A DNA stretch of 64,000 nucleotides from Ignavibacteriales bacterium. Its GTDB lineage: Bacteria; Bacteroidota; Ignavibacteria; Ignavibacteriales; Ignavibacteriaceae. The translations under genes were made by a program, and so were the position numbers. The stretch lies in assembly GCA_020061465.1 (NCBI GenBank), contig JAGUYG010000010.1, positions 1 through 64,000 of the forward strand, written 5' to 3'. The notes below the pieces were generated by a model. That model was given only the letters and a program-made list of their open reading frames with translations, did not search any database and was not told where the DNA came from. The first letter of the stretch is position 1. The number at the start of each line of letters is the position of its first letter. Positions 24,972 to 33,631 of the stretch are shown here, piece by piece.

Positions 24972-25146
24972 TAATAACTATCCCCGTAATCTATTCACCT
25001 TATTACCTTATTTTTTGGGATAAAATTATTTTGGTCATATATAATTCAATTCTTAACATTATCTGTTTCCTCAAAATTGTAAGATGCCTATATTTGTTTT
25101 GAGATAAATATTAAATCGATATTCTAAATAATATTCAAAGTTAGTT

Positions 25147-27975
25147 ATGAAGAAATTTTTCTTGCTTCTTTTTGCTGCCGCCAATCAGTTTTTATTTTCA
25201 CAAGTTATTACCTGGACGCCGCCTTTTCCAACCGAGAACGATTCCATCACTGTCATCTTCGATGCTACTAAAGGAAATGCCGGTTTGAAGGGCTATACGG
25301 GAGATGTTTATGCCCATACCGGTGTTATTACAAGTTTTAGTACCTCGCCAAGCGATTGGAGATATGTATTAACAAGCTGGGGACAGAACACTCCCAAAAC
25401 AAAATTAGAAAGAATCGGAACAGATCTTTATCAATACAAAATATATCCTACTGTAAGAAGTTTTTATAATGTATCCTTCAGCGAAAAAATTTTGCAAGTT
25501 GCATTTGTTTTTAGGAGTGGAGTTCAGGTTGGAGGCAGATATCTAGAAGGAAAAACCGAAAGCGGAGGAGATATATTTCTTCCTATTTCGGAAGAAGGAC
25601 TTAATATTTCAATCGTGGAACCGGCTCAATCATTTCTCTTTGCCGATATGAATGACACTATAAAAGTTAAAGCTGTTTCATCTCATGCTATAAACATTTC
25701 GCTTTATATTCAAAATAGTTTGGTAACTCAAACTTCGGATAGTGTGCTTATTTATAATATCATTACAAGTGAGACGGGGAAAAAATGGGTTAAAGCTATA
25801 GCATCGGCTTCAGATGGAAGTACTGCTGCAGATTCTTTTTACTATGTGGTCAATCCACCTCTTACTATTCAAGAATTGCCGGCAGATGTCAAACCCGGGA
25901 TAAATTATACAAGTGCTTCTTCAGTAACATTTTGTTTGTATGCACCACAAAAAAAATTCGTTTATGTGATTGGAGACTTCACCAATTGGCAAGTTGAAAC
26001 CGAATATCTAATGAAGCTGGCACCGGACAGCTCTACATATTGGATTGAAGTGAATGGATTAGTACCGGATCAAGAATATATTTTTCAATACTTTGTCGAT
26101 GGAGAAATTAGAATAGCCGATCCATATTCTGAAAAAGTCAGCGACCCGTGGAATGATCATTATATCAGTTCTTCAACATACCCGGATTTGATAAAATATC
26201 CTGCAGGAAAAACCTCTGAAATTGCCTCAGTTATTGAAACCGCACAAGCGCCATTTCAGTGGAAGATAACTGATTTTCAAAGACCGGATAAAACTAAATT
26301 AATTATTTATGAACTTCTTATAAGAGATTTTTTATCAACTCACGATTATAAAACACTTATCGATACTTTAAACTACCTGAAAGAGCTTGGAGTAAATGCA
26401 ATTGAATTAATGCCTATAATGGAGTTTGAAGGAAACGAATCGTGGGGATATAATCCAAGTTTTCATCTTGCGGTGGATAAGTATTATGGACCAAAAAATG
26501 AATTAAAAAGATTTATCGATACCGCACATGAGATGGGCTTTGCAGTGATTCTCGATATGGTGCTTAATCATGCGTTTGGTCAATCGCCTTTAGTAAGATT
26601 ATGGTGGGATGCAGCAAATAACAGACCCGCAGCAAACAGTCCCTATTTTAACCAAATACCAAAACACGATTATAATGTGGGATTTGATTTCAATCATGAA
26701 AGCGAAGCCACGAAATATTTTGTCGATAGAGTTAATTCCTTTTGGATCACCGAATATAAATTTGACGGATTCCGTTTTGATCTTTCGAAAGGATTTACAC
26801 AAAAAAACTCACTGGGAAATGTAAATCTGTGGGGACAATTTGATGCTTCCAGAATCGCAATTCTGGAAAGAATGGCGGATAAAATTTGGGAGATCGATTC
26901 TTCGGCTTATGTTATACTAGAACACTTTGCTGATAACTCGGAAGAAAAAGTTTTATCCGATTATGGAATGCTGCTTTGGGGTAACTTAAATTATAATTAC
27001 AACGAAGCAGCAATGGGATACCACGATAACAACAAATCAAATTTTTCCTGGGGCTCGTACAAAGTAAGAGGATGGAACGATCCTCACCTTATTACCTATA
27101 TGGAAAGTCATGATGAAGAAAGATTGATGTATAAAAATTTGATGTACGGAAATTCAAGCGGGGATTATAGCATTAAAAATTTAGCGGTGGCGTTAAATAG
27201 GATGAAGCTTGCCGCAGCCTTTTTCTTTACTATTCCTGGTCCCAAAATGCTGTGGCAGTTTGGTGAATTAGGATATGATATTTCAATCGATAATCCTTGC
27301 CGATTGTGTAACAAACCGATAAGGTGGGATTACTTTAACGACCCTCGAAGAAACAAATTATATAAAACTTTCAAAGCACTCATAGAATTAAAAAAGAATT
27401 ATGAGGCATTCGAAAGCGATAATTTTGCTTTGAATGTAGCTTCGTCAGTGAAAAGAATAAATATTTATCATCCCACAATGGATGTTGTGATAATCGGTAA
27501 TTTTGATGTAATAACTAAGTCCATTGATCCGGCTTTTAGTTCAACAGGAATTTGGTATAATTATTTTATGGATGACAGTATCGTTGTAACCAATACTTCA
27601 GAACAAATTTCATTAGCTCCGGGTGAATTCCATATCTTCACGAATGTAAGGTTGCCGGCGCCGGAGCCGGATATATTAACCAGTACAGAAAAATTATCGG
27701 ATGTTCGCCCTGCTAGTTTTTCATTGGAACAAAATTTTCCCAATCCTTTCAATCCCTCTACCATTATTACTTATCATATTCCGGAGAAAGAATTTGTTAC
27801 TTTAAAAGTTTATGATTTGTTAGGAAGAGAAGCGGCAGTACTCGTTCAAAAAGAACTTGACGCCGGGATTTATATGGTTGAGTGGAATCCGGTCGAAACT
27901 GCAAGCGGAGTGTATATCTATACTTTACAGGCTGGAAAGAATATCACCTCGAAGAAAATGATATTGCTGAGGTAA
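25147..27975 (+). CDS. secreted GH13 alpha-amylase-family enzyme with a T9SS sorting domain
   Basis: A 942-residue exported glycoside hydrolase. Signal peptide MKKFFLLLFAAANQFLFSQ; a beta-sandwich region (about 20-240); a CBM48/E-set-like module (SVTFCLYAPQKKFVYVIGDFTNW, about 255-335); then the GH13 barrel. Catalytic residues: nucleophile Asp545 in GFRFDLSKGF, acid Glu592 in VILEHF, and Asp656 in ESHDEE, with the usual DMVLNHAFG region before them. The tail is a type IX sorting domain (NFPNPFNPSTIITY). The CBM48-like module suggests alpha-1,6-branched substrates such as glycogen or pullulan, but the exact specificity is not visible. Acts outside the cell or on its surface. Confidence 0.92.
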   Translation: MKKFFLLLFAAANQFLFSQVITWTPPFPTENDSITVIFDATKGNAGLKGYTGDVYAHTGVITSFSTSPSDWRYVLTSWGQNTPKTKLERIGTDLYQYKIYPTVRSFYNVSFSEKILQVAFVFRSGVQVGGRYLEGKTESGGDIFLPISEEGLNISIVEPAQSFLFADMNDTIKVKAVSSHAINISLYIQNSLVTQTSDSVLIYNIITSETGKKWVKAIASASDGSTAADSFYYVVNPPLTIQELPADVKPGINYTSASSVTFCLYAPQKKFVYVIGDFTNWQVETEYLMKLAPDSSTYWIEVNGLVPDQEYIFQYFVDGEIRIADPYSEKVSDPWNDHYISSSTYPDLIKYPAGKTSEIASVIETAQAPFQWKITDFQRPDKTKLIIYELLIRDFLSTHDYKTLIDTLNYLKELGVNAIELMPIMEFEGNESWGYNPSFHLAVDKYYGPKNELKRFIDTAHEMGFAVILDMVLNHAFGQSPLVRLWWDAANNRPAANSPYFNQIPKHDYNVGFDFNHESEATKYFVDRVNSFWITEYKFDGFRFDLSKGFTQKNSLGNVNLWGQFDASRIAILERMADKIWEIDSSAYVILEHFADNSEEKVLSDYGMLLWGNLNYNYNEAAMGYHDNNKSNFSWGSYKVRGWNDPHLITYMESHDEERLMYKNLMYGNSSGDYSIKNLAVALNRMKLAAAFFFTIPGPKMLWQFGELGYDISIDNPCRLCNKPIRWDYFNDPRRNKLYKTFKALIELKKNYEAFESDNFALNVASSVKRINIYHPTMDVVIIGNFDVITKSIDPAFSSTGIWYNYFMDDSIVVTNTSEQISLAPGEFHIFTNVRLPAPEPDILTSTEKLSDVRPASFSLEQNFPNPFNPSTIITYHIPEKEFVTLKVYDLLGREAAVLVQKELDAGIYMVEWNPVETASGVYIYTLQAGKNITSKKMILLR

Positions 27976-28000
27976 TTACGTCTAGTCAATTTAAAGATTA

Positions 28001-28771
28001 TTAAATTCTTCTTTTTATTTCAGCAAGTATAACTGCAGTAGCTGCTGCCACATTTAATGACTCTGCATTTCCAAAGCGGGGGATGGTAATTCGTAAATCG
28101 GTATTACCCAAAACAACACTTGAAGGACCGTGCGCTTCGCTTGAAAAAATTATAACTGCCTTATCCGGAAGCTTCATTTCAAAAATATTTTCACCTGTTA
28201 AATCCGCACATAAGATTTTATAATTCTTTGACCTCAATTTTGAAAGAACAACTCCGGTAACAAGTTCATCAAAAATTTTTAAATGGAAAATTGAACCCAT
28301 GCTTGCACGGATGGTTTTAGGATTATAAATATCCGCTGAATTTTGGCTTATCAGAATTTCATTTATGCCGAACCAATCGCAGTTTCGTATTATTGCGCCC
28401 AAATTTCCCGGCTCGGTAATGTTATCAAGCAAAACTATCAGCTTTGATTTGAGATTGAGGTTTTCAATCAAATTGTGTTTTGGTTTATCAAAAACACCAA
28501 CGATGCCTTGAGGTGTTACAGTGTCTGTTAATCTTTTAAGCTCAGTTGCTTTTAACTCTTCAAGTCTTATTTGAAGTTTACGGCATCCGGAAATAAAATC
28601 TTCTTCGTGCCTGGCAAATTCGGCAGTAAAAAAAATTACTTCGGCATTTATTCCACTCTCCATTGCTTCTTCAATGATTTTCTTTCCCTCTGCTAAAAAT
28701 TTTCCTTCCGAGTCGCGGTACTTTTTATGCAGCAGAGATGAATAATATTTTAATTTGTTTTTAGAAATCAT
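28001..28771 (-). CDS. TrmH/SpoU-family RNA 2'-O-methyltransferase
   Basis: A 256-residue SPOUT methyltransferase using S-adenosylmethionine to methylate ribose in rRNA or tRNA. An N-terminal RNA-binding substrate domain (about 1-95: SSLLHKKYRDSEGKFLAEGKK) is followed by the knotted catalytic domain with LDNITEPGNLGAIIRNCDWFG (motif 1), IFSSEAHGPS (motif 2) and IPRFGNAESLNVAAATAVIL (motif 3). Target unknown; 23S rRNA is the commonest for this form. Its ATG overlaps the stop of the DUF971 gene (ATGA), so the two are translationally coupled. Convergent with the amylase gene. Confidence 0.92.
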   Translation of the reverse strand: MISKNKLKYYSSLLHKKYRDSEGKFLAEGKKIIEEAMESGINAEVIFFTAEFARHEEDFISGCRKLQIRLEELKATELKRLTDTVTPQGIVGVFDKPKHNLIENLNLKSKLIVLLDNITEPGNLGAIIRNCDWFGINEILISQNSADIYNPKTIRASMGSIFHLKIFDELVTGVVLSKLRSKNYKILCADLTGENIFEMKLPDKAVIIFSSEAHGPSSVVLGNTDLRITIPRFGNAESLNVAAATAVILAEIKRRI

Positions 28772-29109
28772 ATTAAGTTATCATAACCATGAGATTTACC
28801 TGATGCTTGATCTTTATCTAATTGTTTTAAGTATTCCCATGAATAAATTCCTGTGCTGTGCCCGTCCTTCCATGTTATTTGAATTGCGTAACCTCCAACT
28901 GTTTGAATATCTTTTATTTTATAAGCGTCGGGATTAGTTAGCTTCTGTTTAGCCGGGCGATAAGTTTTTAGCAGAACAGTTTCTCCCTTGCAATTGGCAC
29001 AAGGGCATTCATCTCTTAAATATTTCAGAGTAATGAGACTTTCCGCTCCGTCATTCCATTTGATAACTAATTTATCTTTATCTTTTATTTTTATTTGTAT
29101 TGCGGACAT
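28768..29109 (-). CDS. DUF971 (gamma-butyrobetaine hydroxylase N-terminal-like) protein
   Basis: A 113-residue protein of the DUF971 family. Signatures: the IKWNDG and LRDECPCANCKGE zinc-binding cysteine motif (CxCxxC near 36-41), VGGYAIQITWKDGHSTGIYSWEYL and a terminal acidic/basic tail. Stand-alone bacterial members are linked to iron-sulfur or zinc handling, without a settled function. It is the first gene of a two-gene operon with the RNA methyltransferase and overlaps it by 4 bp. Its start region is divergent from the glycosyltransferase, whose plausible start lies 32 bp away. Confidence 0.9.
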   Translation of the reverse strand: MSAIQIKIKDKDKLVIKWNDGAESLITLKYLRDECPCANCKGETVLLKTYRPAKQKLTNPDAYKIKDIQTVGGYAIQITWKDGHSTGIYSWEYLKQLDKDQASGKSHGYDNLI

Positions 29110-29140
29110 TTATCTTAACCCAACATTAATTGAAAAAGCT

Positions 29141-30298
29141 TTGTTAATTGTACTTAAAATATTACTGTTCGTCAATTTCGTTGCTGCGATATCCTTTTTA
29201 TTTCTTTTTCAAAAATACGGAATAAAAAAGTTATCGGGATTTCAAAGAGTTTCCGGTAAGAAAATTGCCGAACCGATTACAACCATTGCTCCATTAAAGA
29301 ATGTCAAAGAATCAGAAATTCAAAATTTAAGAACAATTATTAAAGAACAGCCTAATGAAAAAAGTTCAGTAATTGCTGTAATCGAAAGTGAAGGTGAGAA
29401 ATATTATCCGGCATTAAAAAAATTATCGGGAGAATATCCACAGTTTAAAATTATATTGAGCGGCTCGCCCGGTTTACACAGCGGAAAAGCGCATAACATG
29501 TATGCGGGTTTACTTAATGCCAAAACTGAAATTGTAGTTTTTATGGACGCAGATGTAGAGGCACGAAAGCATAATTATGAGGATCTTTATTCTGCATTGC
29601 TTAGTGAAGAAACTGCGGGAGCTTTTTCACCCGCTTTTTATAGCGGAGACAATGCATTTAAAATGGCAAAATTAGTTACGAATTATTTTTTTACTCATTT
29701 ACTGATGAGTCTTCCCCCCTCATTTAAATTTAATTTTTGTGCCGGTTCGTTTATGATGTTTAAAAAATCAGCAATTGAAAAAGCCGGGGGCTTTGAAAAA
29801 ATTTTAAATAATATAAGCGATGATGCTTCACTCGGAAAGCTTTTAACCTCGGCTGGTTTTAGTATAACATACGGAAATAATGCCGTGATGATGGCAAATG
29901 ATACCGGCAATATGTACCTCGATGTTAAGCAAGTAATAAAATGGATAGTGATAATCAGAAAATTTTTAGGCTGGAAATATTTTTTAATTCCGTTTACTTT
30001 TTACACAGGAAACGCTTTAATATTAACTTGCTTGCTCTCTTTTTATCAAGTTGAAATTTTGAATTTAATATTACTTATTTTTGTGATTGTAATACGACTT
30101 TATACTACTATTGTACAAGATTTTATATTAAAGATTTATCATAATAAAATGTTTGATTATTTGTTGATTTTAATTCTCTCCTTTTTTCAACCCTTTGCCT
30201 GGCTTTTTAGTTTTCTGTTTAATTCTGTTGATTGGGGAGGCAGAGTGTATAAAATTGGAAAAGGCGGAAAGATTATTTCGGTTAATGAAAAGGCATAA
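29141..30298 (+). CDS. membrane glycosyltransferase, GT2/GT21 (ceramide-glucosyltransferase-like)
   Basis: An inner-membrane glycosyltransferase. One N-terminal membrane segment (LLFVNFVAAISFLFLF) is followed by a GT-A domain with ITTIAPLKNVKESE, donor-site VVFMDADVEARK, the pre-acceptor FCAGSFMMFKKSAIEKAGGF, SDDASLGKLL (catalytic DD), and then three or four C-terminal membrane helices. The layout matches family 21 ceramide-glucosyltransferase/HpnI types, which glycosylate lipids. The open frame extends upstream to 28988, but that part lies antisense to DUF971. I take the TTG at 29141 as the more likely start; TTG 29060 or ATG 29033 remain possible. Confidence 0.8.
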   Translation: MLIVLKILLFVNFVAAISFLFLFQKYGIKKLSGFQRVSGKKIAEPITTIAPLKNVKESEIQNLRTIIKEQPNEKSSVIAVIESEGEKYYPALKKLSGEYPQFKIILSGSPGLHSGKAHNMYAGLLNAKTEIVVFMDADVEARKHNYEDLYSALLSEETAGAFSPAFYSGDNAFKMAKLVTNYFFTHLLMSLPPSFKFNFCAGSFMMFKKSAIEKAGGFEKILNNISDDASLGKLLTSAGFSITYGNNAVMMANDTGNMYLDVKQVIKWIVIIRKFLGWKYFLIPFTFYTGNALILTCLLSFYQVEILNLILLIFVIVIRLYTTIVQDFILKIYHNKMFDYLLILILSFFQPFAWLFSFLFNSVDWGGRVYKIGKGGKIISVNEKA

Positions 30299-30319
30299 AC
30301 AAAACTGAGTGACTATAAA

Positions 30320-31636
30320 ATGATTTATGAATTTATTCTTTTTTTTCTTTTGATTTTCTTTGCCGGATATTTATCGGCGGCTGAAATTGCTATTGCCTCT
30401 TTTGGCTCGAGTAAAATTAACGAGCTTAAGGATAAGAACGATAAATCGGCGGCAATATTTGAGCGAATCCAAACAGAAAGCAACATCTTTTTCGGAACTA
30501 TACAGATAACAACAAATCTATCGCTTACTGCCGCAGCGGTTATAGTATTTCATTTGTCACTTATAATGTTGAGTCCCATTATTTCGGAAAGCGGATTTTA
30601 CATAATTAGTGAGTATCATACTATAACTTCCTTGTTGATTGCACTGATTGTAGTTTCATTTTTTACGATGGTATTCGGGATATTAATACCCAAAGTAATT
30701 GGATTTAGGTACGCCGAAAAAATCGGAAAAACATCCGGCAAGTTTTTATTACTATTGATGAAGTTGTTTAAGTATCCGGTAATCATTCTGACAAATTTCA
30801 GCAACGCATTACTCTCCCCGTTAAAAGAATCGACAAATTTTTCGCAGACCCGCTTTTCGGAAGATGAGATAAGAATTATCATTTCGGAAGGAGTAAAATC
30901 CGGTGCGCTCGACGAAACCGAGCAGGAAATAATTGAAAATATTTTTGAATTTAATGATCTAAAAGCGCACGAAGTTATGATTCCAAGAACGGAGATGAAT
31001 GCAATTGAATTAATCGATGATGACAATGAAGTTATTACGAAGGTTATACAATCGGGGCATTCGATTCTTCCTGTTTATGAAAATTCGGTTGATAACATAA
31101 TCGGTGTGCTTCATACTAAAGACCTGATTAAATCCTTTGTTGAAGGAAAAACGATTTCGATAAAAAGCTTAATCAGACCTGCTTACTTTATTCCGGAGAC
31201 AAAATTGATTTCTGAAATTTTAAGGGAGATGCAAAACCGCGGCGAACGATTAGCTGTTGTTACCGATGAATACGGTGGAACCGAAGGAGTGATAACGATT
31301 GAAGATATTCTTGAAGAAATAGTTGGTGAGTTAGGTAATAACGATACCGCACAAGATAAAGAATTCAGCAGACTGCCGGACGGAAACTACTATGTATTAG
31401 GTTCCATGTCTATAGATGACTTCAACGATACATTCAATAAAGATTTGCAATATTCGGATGAATATAATACCGTAGCCGGATTTGTTGCTGCCCAGACCGG
31501 CAAAATTCTGAACGTTGGCGAAAAGCTGGAATATGAAGAATTAACATTTGAATTGATAAAGAAGATTCGACAGAAGATGGTGCAGTTCAAAATCTTTTCT
31601 AAGAATAACGACTTTGGCGAAGCTGAAAGAAATTAA
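30320..31636 (+). CDS. GldE/CorC-like CNNM-CBS membrane protein
   Basis: A 438-residue membrane protein. The N-terminal CNNM/DUF21 domain (about 1-185) has three or four hydrophobic helices (FILFFLLIFFAGYLSAAEIAIASF is typical). A CBS pair follows (about 205-330: MIPRTEMNAIEL, VVTDEYGGTEGVITIEDILEEIVGE), then a CorC/HlyC transporter-associated domain (about 345-430: DGNYYVLGSMSIDDFN). Relatives act in Mg/Co handling. In Bacteroidota the equivalent GldE supports gliding/T9SS function, a plausible but unproven link to the T9SS cargo genes here. It follows the glycosyltransferase by 21 bp and is probably cotranscribed. Confidence 0.9.
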   Translation: MIYEFILFFLLIFFAGYLSAAEIAIASFGSSKINELKDKNDKSAAIFERIQTESNIFFGTIQITTNLSLTAAAVIVFHLSLIMLSPIISESGFYIISEYHTITSLLIALIVVSFFTMVFGILIPKVIGFRYAEKIGKTSGKFLLLLMKLFKYPVIILTNFSNALLSPLKESTNFSQTRFSEDEIRIIISEGVKSGALDETEQEIIENIFEFNDLKAHEVMIPRTEMNAIELIDDDNEVITKVIQSGHSILPVYENSVDNIIGVLHTKDLIKSFVEGKTISIKSLIRPAYFIPETKLISEILREMQNRGERLAVVTDEYGGTEGVITIEDILEEIVGELGNNDTAQDKEFSRLPDGNYYVLGSMSIDDFNDTFNKDLQYSDEYNTVAGFVAAQTGKILNVGEKLEYEELTFELIKKIRQKMVQFKIFSKNNDFGEAERN

Positions 31637-31715
31637 ACATTTAAAGCTTAAGACAATTCTTGAAAAGGAAGTAAATTTGTAGTAGTTTTACGCCTCGAAA
31701 TATTGGAGGTAATAA

Positions 31716-31763
31716 GCTGGTGTAGCTCAGTCTGCCTAAAGTCAGATAAATTGGTAGAGCAGC
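31716..31763 (+). pseudogene. partial tRNA-Thr copy split by the 20-bp micro-palindrome
   Basis: GCTGGTGTAGCTCAG (31716-31730) plus TTGGTAGAGCAGC (31751-31763) repeat the first 28 bases of the intact tRNA 26 bp downstream. The 20-bp element TCTGCCTAAAGTCAGATAAA lies at 31731-31750 in the D-loop. The copy ends after the D-arm, so it cannot be a functional tRNA. Confidence 0.85.
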
Positions 31764-31788
31764 TTATAATTAATAATGAAAGTTTTTT

Positions 31789-31861
31789 GCTGGTGTAGCT
31801 CAGTTGGTAGAGCAGCGCACTTGTAATGCGCCGGTCGGCGGTTCGAATCCGTTCACCAGCT
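31789..31861 (+). tRNA. tRNA-Thr (anticodon TGT)
   Basis: Complete cloverleaf: acceptor GCTGGTG/CACCAGC with discriminator T, D-arm GCTC...GAGC, anticodon stem GCGCA/TGCGC around loop CTTGTAA (anticodon TGT), and T-arm GGCGG-TTCGAAT-CCGTT. CCA is not encoded. A terminator follows. Confidence 0.95.
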
Positions 31862-31871
31862 CACAAAAACG

Positions 31872-31905
31872 ACCCGAAGAGGCTGCTCTTCGGGTTTCTC
31901 ATTTT
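31872..31905 (+). terminator. rho-independent terminator after tRNA-Thr
   Basis: ACCCGAAGAG (31872-31881) pairs with CTCTTCGGGT (31886-31895) around a GCTG loop and is followed by TTCTCATTTT. It starts 10 bp after the tRNA. Confidence 0.85.
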
Positions 31906-31942
31906 AAATTGTAAAAAGAAGTAATGAACAGGTCGGTGGGTT

Positions 31943-31980
31943 CTCCCGAAGGGATCACTTTGTGAGAATCCCTTCGCGAG
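31943..31980. repeat. palindromic element with CGAAGGGAT arms
   Basis: CTC-C-CGAAGGGAT (31943-31955) and ATCCCTTCG-C-GAG (31968-31980) pair with a single C:C mismatch around a 12-base loop. The CCCTTCG core is shared with the inserts at 2058-2102 and 4023-4066. No gene is credible between the terminator and the TetR promoter (31906-32283). Confidence 0.7.
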
Positions 31981-32218
31981 CCCGGAAAGATGCGAATATG
32001 GAATGTTTTCGCAGTTTTTTTTTACTCTTCCAGGATTTAGCTGCGATCCAAATTATGCCTGCACACTCATTGTCCGTCATTATTATGTCCTTTTTGGTTT
32101 TTATCTACTAAATTCTCTTTCACGTCGTCTCACATTTATTGGATTTCAGAATACACTTGATATGAAAAATCCATTTTTCACCGATTAAGGGGTAATTTTA
32201 GGCATGAGATTTTATAGC

Positions 32219-32236
32219 AAGGGCAGGGAAGCCCTT
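32219..32236. repeat. short hairpin AAGGGC/GCCCTT
   Basis: AAGGGC-AGGGAA-GCCCTT, perfect 6-bp arms, 48 bp upstream of the TetR promoter. It could be another small palindromic element or a terminator stem. Confidence 0.4.
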
Positions 32237-32283
32237 TATAATTTAAATAATTATGATCTGCAGTAAAAAAATCCTATAAACAC

Positions 32284-32333
32284 TTGACACGTCCTTAAAA
32301 GTATCTTATATTTGTTAGTGAGTGTTAACTAAT
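32284..32333 (+). promoter_or_regulatory. promoter and operator of the tetR-efflux operon
   Basis: TTGACA (32284-32289), 17 bp, TATATT (32307-32312); the -10 extends to TATATTTG (TAnnTTTG). Directly downstream is GTTAGTGAGTGTTAACTAAT (32314-32333), with TTAGT/ACTAA inverted ends. The same motif recurs at 32962-32981. Its position over the start of transcription suits TetR repression. Confidence 0.75.
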
Positions 32334-32347
32334 TTATCAAAAAGAAT

Positions 32348-32938
32348 ATGTCACGACTAAGTACAGAAGAAAGACAAGACATGATCATTGATGAAGCCAT
32401 CAAGATAATACATGCAGGTGGTTATCAATCATTCTCGATCAGAGAACTGGCTAAAAGTGTTAAAATAAGTGAACCAGCTATATACCGCCACTTTTTAAAT
32501 AAGGAAGATATAATTCTTGGCATAATGAATAGAATGCTGGATTTTGATTACCTGCTGGAAAAAGAACTTCTAACGAAGAAAACAGCTAAGGTAAAAATCA
32601 AGCATTTCGTCCTCTTTCATTTTGAATTTCTTGAAAAAAACTATGAAATGACATCCGTTTTATTTGCCGAAGATATTTTTAACCAAAGTGAAATACTTAA
32701 AAACAGATTAAAATTCATCATTCAAAAAAGAAAAAGCCTGCTTAAAAGCATTATAGACGAAACTCACAGCGACGGTGAGATAGTGGACGTGGATATAGAA
32801 GATTTACTTACGATAATATTGGGTACTATTAGATTAACCGTTCTTGAATGGAGATTAAGCGGCTTCAATTTTTCACTTGTAGAAAGAGGCAAGAAAATAC
32901 TAAAAACTTTGGATGGATTAATTTTCATCAAGAAATGA
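32348..32938 (+). CDS. TetR-family transcriptional regulator (first of two)
   Basis: A 196-residue regulator. The N-terminal HTH (about 8-55) reads IDEAIKIIHAGGYQSFSIRELAKSVKISEPAIYRHFLNKEDI, a classic TetR DNA-binding domain. The C-terminal ligand domain is helical and not assignable to a ligand. It begins 15 bp after the operator motif at 32314-32333, so autorepression is likely. A second TetR gene and an efflux operon follow, fitting control of drug or toxic-compound export. Confidence 0.9.
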   Translation: MSRLSTEERQDMIIDEAIKIIHAGGYQSFSIRELAKSVKISEPAIYRHFLNKEDIILGIMNRMLDFDYLLEKELLTKKTAKVKIKHFVLFHFEFLEKNYEMTSVLFAEDIFNQSEILKNRLKFIIQKRKSLLKSIIDETHSDGEIVDVDIEDLLTIILGTIRLTVLEWRLSGFNFSLVERGKKILKTLDGLIFIKK

Positions 32939-32961
32939 ACTCTTATTTTTTTAACTATATA

Positions 32962-32981
32962 GTTAGTGAACGTTAACAAAC
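32962..32981 (+). promoter_or_regulatory. second TetR operator-like site
   Basis: GTTAGTGAACGTTAACAAAC matches GTTAGTGAGTGTTAACTAAT at 32314-32333 in 16 of 20 positions. It lies between the two tetR genes, next to ACTATATAGT, a possible -10 region. It suggests the second tetR and the pump genes are also directly controlled. Confidence 0.65.
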
Positions 32982-32992
32982 ATTATTGCATA

Positions 32993-33631
32993 ATGAGAAC
33001 ACATAAAAATCATATTGACCGCTCAGATGAACAACGAATGAGGTTACTTAATTTTCTTGGTGAAAAGTACCTCGAAAAAGGATATCAGAATTATAGAGTA
33101 GCTGATCTCGCTTCTGAATTAAACATCATTAAAAAGACATTCTACAAACATTTCAGAAATAAGGAAGATTTAGTTAGAGAAGTGTTAACCAAGTATCTAA
33201 GAGATGCTTATACGACGGTTGTAACTATTATTCAGGCAAAATCAAATGTTGTCGAAAAATTTTTATCACTATCTAAAATGGTTGAAATTTATTTTAAAAT
33301 ATTCAATGAAACGTCAATTGCAAGATTAAAGCAATATCAACCGCAACTTGCAGTGCAAATAAATGAGTTTAGGAGTAATCGTGTAATACCTCTCATTAAA
33401 TTACTGCTTAAGATAGGCTCAAGAAAAAAACTGATAATTAATATACCTCCGGAAATAATATTACAAACTTTTACAGCGGCTTTAGGTTCAATAATAGACA
33501 ATAAATTTATCGGAACAACCGACTACTCCTTTAGGCACACTTTCAAGTATGCATTTTATATGTTATTAAACGGAATTTTAACCAAAAAAGGAAAACAATA
33601 TTTAAACCATAAAATTGAGGAAACCAAATGA
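32993..33631 (+). CDS. TetR-family transcriptional regulator (second of two)
   Basis: A TetR-type regulator of 212 residues from ATG 32993. The frame is open from a GTG at 32966, but that would start inside the operator motif. HTH segment: LLNFLGEKYLEKGYQNYRVADLASELNIIKKTFYKHFRNKEDLV. The C-terminal domain is helical. It is distinct in sequence from the first TetR, so the operon may integrate two signals or use a heterodimer (inference). The stop overlaps the ATG of the adaptor gene (ATGA), indicating coupling to the pump. Confidence 0.88.
   Translation: MRTHKNHIDRSDEQRMRLLNFLGEKYLEKGYQNYRVADLASELNIIKKTFYKHFRNKEDLVREVLTKYLRDAYTTVVTIIQAKSNVVEKFLSLSKMVEIYFKIFNETSIARLKQYQPQLAVQINEFRSNRVIPLIKLLLKIGSRKKLIINIPPEIILQTFTAALGSIIDNKFIGTTDYSFRHTFKYAFYMLLNGILTKKGKQYLNHKIEETK

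Noticed and set aside
28988-29140. Upstream extension of the glycosyltransferase frame
   Set aside because: It lies almost wholly antisense to the well-supported DUF971 gene, and family members begin just before the first membrane helix.
32003-32188. 61-codon frame between tRNA-Thr and the TetR genes
   Set aside because: No ribosome site, odd composition (Phe/Cys-rich) and no similarity that I recognise; the stretch is better explained as intergenic with palindromes.
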